Positions 6,889 to 9,846 of a DNA stretch of 9,846 nucleotides are shown in pieces. How positions within the stretch are numbered: the stretch's first letter is position 1; each line of letters begins with the position of its first letter. The stretch spans positions 42,055 through 51,900 of the forward strand of contig DJRZ01000009.1 of assembly GCA_002440235.1 (NCBI GenBank), in the 5' to 3' direction. The notes beneath the pieces are model-generated. The model saw nothing but the letters and a program-made list of their open reading frames with translations. It ran no database searches and had not been told where the DNA came from. The DNA is from Alphaproteobacteria bacterium UBA6347. GTDB taxonomy: Bacteria > Pseudomonadota > Alphaproteobacteria > CAAGCB01 > CAG-977. A program made the position numbers and the translations under genes.

Positions 6889-7428
6889 ATGTCCGTCCTT
6901 GCCGTCGCCGCCGCGATCGTTTTTTACGCCGTATTTCTTTACAACCGCTTCGTCCGTCTGAAAAACCGCTGCGACGAGGGCTGGAGCGGCGTCGCCGTCC
7001 AGCTGAAACGCCGCCGCGACCTGATCCCCAATCTGGTCGAATGTGTTAAAGGATACGCCAAACACGAACAATCGACGCTGGAAAACGTCATTGAATTGCG
7101 AAACGCCGCGATGAACGCGTCCGCCCCCGCCGATGTCGCCAAAGCCGAAAGCAACCTGTCGCAAGGAGTGAAATCGCTGTTCGCGCTGGGAGAAAGCTAC
7201 CCCGAATTGAAAGCGGGCGCGAATTTCGCCAAGCTGCAGGAGTCGCTGGAAAAAATCGAAGACGACCTGCAAAACGCCCGCCGCTATTACAACGCGACGG
7301 CGCGCGATTTGAACACGGCGATCGACACGTTCCCGTCGAACCTGATCGCCAAAAACTTCGGCTTTGCCAAACGCGAATTTTTTGACATCGACGATCGGGA
7401 AAAGGAAAATGTCGCCGTTTCTTTCTAG
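6889..7428 (+). CDS. lemA: LemA family membrane protein
   Basis: A 179-residue protein with the LemA layout: an N-terminal membrane anchor (about 3-18) ending in YNRFVRLKN, then a long helical bundle on one side of the inner membrane. The family signature is clear: [14 protein letters not shown] at 37-50 leading into VKGYAKHE at 53-60, and a C-terminal block with [12 protein letters not shown] at 148-159 and a Phe-rich end. The function of LemA proteins is not settled; they are envelope proteins often paired with DUF2207/TPM-type membrane proteins, as here. The ATG at 6889 has AAAGGA seven bases upstream. The last 20 bases overlap the start of the DUF2207 gene, so the two are probably coupled in translation. 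Confidence 0.95.
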   Translation: MSVLAVAAAIVFYAVFLYNRFVRLKNRCDEGWSGVAVQLKRRRDLIPNLVECVKGYAKHEQSTLENVIELRNAAMNASAPADVAKAESNLSQGVKSLFALGESYPELKAGANFAKLQESLEKIEDDLQNARRYYNATARDLNTAIDTFPSNLIAKNFGFAKREFFDIDDREKENVAVSF

Positions 7429-9157
7429 CCCCGCAAAGTTTCTGCTGTTCGCGCTGGTTTGGCTGTTTTCGTTTTCCGCCGCCGCGGAATGCGAGATGAT
7501 AAAGAATTTTGAATCGACGATTCGGGTCGAATCGGACGCGTCCGTCACCGTGTCGGAACGGATCACCGTCAACCGCGAGGGACGGCGGATCAAACGCGGC
7601 ATTTACCGCGACCTGCCGCTGACGCGGGGCGTCGACTACCGCGTCCTGTCGGTCAAGCGCGACGGGAAACCCGAACCGTGGTTCGCGGAAAAGACAAACG
7701 GGCGTTTACGCGTCAACACGGGGACGGACGAACTTTTGCCGCGGAACGGACCGTACACGTTTGAAATCACCTATCGGGCGTTGAACACGGTGCGGGCGTT
7801 CGACGGCTACGACGAAATCTATTGGAACGCCACGGGCAACGATTGGGCTTTTCCGATTGAAAAAGCGTCCGCCCGCGTCATCGTCCCGAACGGCGCGAAA
7901 GTTCTGCAAACCGCGAGCTACGTCGGAAAACGGGGAAGCAAAACGCCCGCCGCTTTCGATCAAAAAACGGGCGTTTTTTCAGCCGCTTATTTAAATCCGA
8001 ACGAAGGGCTGACCGTCGCCGTCGGATTTGAAAAGGGATTTGTTGACGCCTTACCGATCCCCTTGCGCGACCGATTCCCGGCGCGGCTGTCCGCGTTGAT
8101 TTTACTGGCTTATCTGATCGTCACCTGGGCGCTGTACGGCAAAGACCCCGAAAAACCGACCGTCATGCCGCGTTTTGACGTCCTTCCCGACGTCACCCCC
8201 GCGATGGCGCGTTTTGTCGACAGTTACGGACGCGACGACGGCTCAATCCTGTCCGCCGCTTTGCTGCAAGGCGGCGTTTCCGGATTTTTGAAAATACGTT
8301 CCGACGGCGAAGACGATTTTCTGATCGAAAAGGCGCGCGCCCCAAAAAACGGCGAAGAAAAGATCCTTGATAAAAACCTGCGTTTTCCCGTGCGTTTGGA
8401 ACGGAAATATTCCTCCGAAATGAACCTGTGCCGCAAAGCGTTGAAAAATTTTCTGGCGGCGCGGACGGCGGATTGTTTCGCCGCGAACCGCGGAATGGTC
8501 GCCGGCGCGCTGGCTCTGCTGTCGGGATTGGCGGCGTTTTTGCTGTGGCGGGCGGACGCCCCGCATTTAATCGCGCTTTTGGCGGTTTATCTGGTCTTTT
8601 TAATTCCCGCCTGTCGGGACGTTCTGGCGATGATCGCGACGCGGACGTTCAAATTCGCGCCCGTTTTCATTCTTTTGTTCGTCGCTTTTCATTTTTCAAT
8701 GACGACGCTGACCGCCGCCGCGGCGAATCCCGACGTTCGCGAAGCCTTGGTTTTCTATGCGGCGGGCGGATTGGCGGTTTTGATTTACGCGCATCTGATC
8801 GTCCGTCCGACGCGGCGGGGACAGGACGTTTCCGCCCATACGGACGGCGTCAGAATGTTTTTAAAGGCGGTCGACACGGGAATCCCCGCGCCCATGGACT
8901 GCGCTAAAATGGAACGGCTGCTGCCCTACGCCGTTTTGTTCGGGCTGGAAAAGGAATGGGAGAATAAAATGCGCCGCCTGACCGACATGACGCGATACGC
9001 CCCGTCGTGGTATTCGGGCGGACGGTTCGGCGCGTCCGATTTCGGCGGTTTCAATTCCTGCGCGTCGACGGCTTGCGCGCCCCCGTCGCGGTCGGGGTCG
9101 GGCGGCGGAGGCTTTTCCGGCGGCGGTTTCGGCAGCGGAGGCGGAGGCGGGCGTTAA
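7409..9157 (+). CDS. DUF2207 membrane protein with Gly-rich tail
   Basis: A 582-residue envelope protein. I choose the ATG at 7409, inside lemA, because it gives a signal peptide ([20 protein letters not shown], likely cut near residue 26) and has GGGA/AGGA upstream; a longer in-frame start at 7364 would put 15 charged residues before it. Next is a beta-rich extracytoplasmic DUF2207 domain (about 28-215, with [13 protein letters not shown]). A membrane helix follows (227-243), ending in YGKDPE, a family landmark. After it come a cytoplasmic domain ([21 protein letters not shown]) and four further helices (about 364-380, 385-403, 416-432, 446-465). The family motif [13 protein letters not shown] is at 505-517, and the tail is almost all Gly and Ser from 562. 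The role is unknown; the lemA pairing suggests envelope maintenance. Confidence 0.93.
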   Translation: MSPFLSSPAKFLLFALVWLFSFSAAAECEMIKNFESTIRVESDASVTVSERITVNREGRRIKRGIYRDLPLTRGVDYRVLSVKRDGKPEPWFAEKTNGRLRVNTGTDELLPRNGPYTFEITYRALNTVRAFDGYDEIYWNATGNDWAFPIEKASARVIVPNGAKVLQTASYVGKRGSKTPAAFDQKTGVFSAAYLNPNEGLTVAVGFEKGFVDALPIPLRDRFPARLSALILLAYLIVTWALYGKDPEKPTVMPRFDVLPDVTPAMARFVDSYGRDDGSILSAALLQGGVSGFLKIRSDGEDDFLIEKARAPKNGEEKILDKNLRFPVRLERKYSSEMNLCRKALKNFLAARTADCFAANRGMVAGALALLSGLAAFLLWRADAPHLIALLAVYLVFLIPACRDVLAMIATRTFKFAPVFILLFVAFHFSMTTLTAAAANPDVREALVFYAAGGLAVLIYAHLIVRPTRRGQDVSAHTDGVRMFLKAVDTGIPAPMDCAKMERLLPYAVLFGLEKEWENKMRRLTDMTRYAPSWYSGGRFGASDFGGFNSCASTACAPPSRSGSGGGGFSGGGFGSGGGGGR

Positions 9158-9160
9158 CGC

Positions 9161-9189
9161 TTGCCTTTTGCCGCGAAAAGTCGGACAAT
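9161..9189 (+). promoter_or_regulatory. Candidate promoter of the META-domain lipoprotein gene
   Basis: TTGCCT (9161-9166) and GACAAT (9184-9189) are 17 bases apart, about 40 bases upstream of the ATG at 9230. There is no terminator between the DUF2207 stop and this site, so the gene may also be read from the lemA promoter. Confidence 0.4.
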
Positions 9190-9229
9190 GCTTTTAACGA
9201 CAAAAACAACGCCCGTAGGAGAAAACGCC

Positions 9230-9628
9230 ATGAAAAAACTGCTGACCGCCCTTTCCGTCTGCCTGCTGTCCGCCTGTTCGAACGCCGTGTCGACCGAACC
9301 GCTGGACGACCGCGTTTATTTGTTGCAAAACGCGATGAACGACGCGGAAATTTCGATCGGCTTCACCCCCGCGGAAAGCCGTTTTGCGGGCAAAGCCGCC
9401 GTCAACCGCTATTTCGGATCGTACAAAGCCGACGGCGGCAAACTGCGTCTGGAAAACGCGGGGGCGACTATGATGATGGGTCCCCAGCCGTTGATGCAGG
9501 CGGAACGCGAATTTTTGCAAACGCTGGACAAGGTCGTCGCGTTCGACAGACGCGGCGACACCCTGACGCTGACGACGTCGGACGGCAAAAAACTGGTATT
9601 CAAACGCGGCGAAGAGAAAGGCGAATAA
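9230..9628 (+). CDS. META-domain (HslJ-like) lipoprotein
   Basis: A 132-residue predicted lipoprotein. The start at 9230 has AGGAG eight bases upstream and gives a short signal peptide, MKKLLTALSVCLLSAC, with lipobox LSAC and lipidated Cys16. The mature part matches the META domain pattern: a strand pair with ISIGF, then AGKAAVNRYFGSYKADGGKL, then the block MMMGPQPLMQAEREFLQTL (compare the TxMACPxPLMxxE block of relatives), and a final GDTLTLTTSDGKKLVF. The usual GCN and ACP cysteines are replaced, so no domain disulfide is possible. META proteins such as HslJ are linked to heat or antibiotic stress; the role here is not known. It sits between the lemA pair and ettA. Confidence 0.88.
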   Translation: MKKLLTALSVCLLSACSNAVSTEPLDDRVYLLQNAMNDAEISIGFTPAESRFAGKAAVNRYFGSYKADGGKLRLENAGATMMMGPQPLMQAEREFLQTLDKVVAFDRRGDTLTLTTSDGKKLVFKRGEEKGE

Positions 9629-9640
9629 GCTTATTTTCCT

Positions 9641-9668
9641 TTGAAGAACGCGCCGCGTCTGGTATAAC
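9641..9668 (+). promoter_or_regulatory. Candidate promoter of ettA
   Basis: TTGAAG (9641-9646) and TATAAC (9663-9668) are 16 bases apart. The start of transcription would be near 9675, 26 bases before the ATG, with the AAGAGGA ribosome site between them. Confidence 0.55.
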
Positions 9669-9700
9669 AGCCTGAAATTCATTCTATCAAGAGGATTAAA

Positions 9701-9846
9701 ATGGCTGCGTACCAGTATATTTACGTTATGAAAAACCTGTCCAAGACCTACCCCGGCGGAAAACAGGTTCTGCACAACATCTGGCTGTCGTTCTTTCCGG
9801 GGGCGAAAATCGGCGTTCTGGGTCCGAACGGCGCGGGGAAATCCAC
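9701..9846 (+). CDS. ettA: Energy-dependent translational throttle EttA (ABC-F), 5' part
   Basis: The first 48 codons of an ABC-F ATPase; the remainder lies beyond the right edge. The N-terminus [18 protein letters not shown], followed by [23 protein letters not shown], matches EttA closely, including the [12 protein letters not shown] block and the Walker A motif at 41-48. EttA binds the ribosomal E site and gates the first peptide bond according to the ATP/ADP ratio. The ATG at 9701 has AAGAGGA about six bases upstream and a good promoter at 9641-9668. Other ABC-F paralogues (Uup, YheS) do not share this start. Confidence 0.93.
   Translation, partial: MAAYQYIYVMKNLSKTYPGGKQVLHNIWLSFFPGAKIGVLGPNGAGKS

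Noticed and set aside
6847..7602. Open frame of 251 codons on the minus strand
   Set aside because: It is antisense to lemA and the start of the DUF2207 gene, both of which match known families.
9096..9157. GGCGGAGGC-type repeats
   Set aside because: They encode the Gly-rich C-terminus normal for DUF2207 proteins, not a DNA repeat element.
9624..9635. AATAAGCTTATT palindrome at the end of the META lipoprotein gene
   Set aside because: The stem would be AT-rich with no loop and no T tract, so it is not a terminator. It is most likely chance.
9007..9675. Arg-rich plus-strand open frame of 222 codons
   Set aside because: It is a shifted frame over the DUF2207 tail and the META lipoprotein; the Arg-rich composition comes from reading Gly and Ala codons out of frame.

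Overview
The window is a gene-dense stretch of a bacterial chromosome at moderately high GC. It has short intergenic gaps, clear Shine-Dalgarno sites and strong intrinsic terminators. The mix of an anaerobic fermentation enzyme (AdhE), an RNase J-like nuclease, an IscX-like protein, a LemA/DUF2207 pair and an EttA-type ABC-F ATPase suggests a Gram-negative. An uncultured, probably anaerobic or gut-associated alphaproteobacterium fits best, but this rests on protein style rather than on an RNA marker. I see no tRNA, rRNA, insertion sequence, phage gene or CRISPR array.

Layout. At the left edge is the 5' end of a minus-strand gene for a small, probably membrane-anchored protein. It diverges from a plus-strand gene (253-1386) for an uncharacterised protein with an HEXXH zinc-metallopeptidase motif. 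That gene meets a minus-strand operon tail to tail across two back-to-back terminators (1413-1519). The operon, read right to left, is an IscX-like small acidic protein (3437-3201) followed 14 bases later by a divergent RNase J-like beta-CASP metallo-beta-lactamase protein (3186-1525).

Next comes another minus-strand block: a small cupin protein (6806-6483) followed by full-length bifunctional aldehyde-alcohol dehydrogenase adhE (6314-3726). adhE has its own promoter, with a perfect 8-6-8 inverted repeat directly downstream of the -10 box, and a strong GNRA-loop terminator. Divergent from the cupin gene is a plus-strand series. lemA (6889-7428) overlaps a DUF2207 membrane protein (7409-9157). 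A META-domain lipoprotein (9230-9628) follows, and then the first 48 codons of ettA (9701 to the edge).

How the parts may work. AdhE reduces acetyl-CoA to ethanol and regenerates NAD+ in fermentation. Its operator resembles Rex (NADH-sensing) or CRP-type sites, so redox or catabolite control is likely. lemA and DUF2207 are a recurrent, translationally coupled envelope pair. The iscX-like/RNase J-like operon joins an iron-sulfur-linked protein to an RNA-processing fold, and it is the most unusual pairing here. No obvious new defence or mobile system is present.
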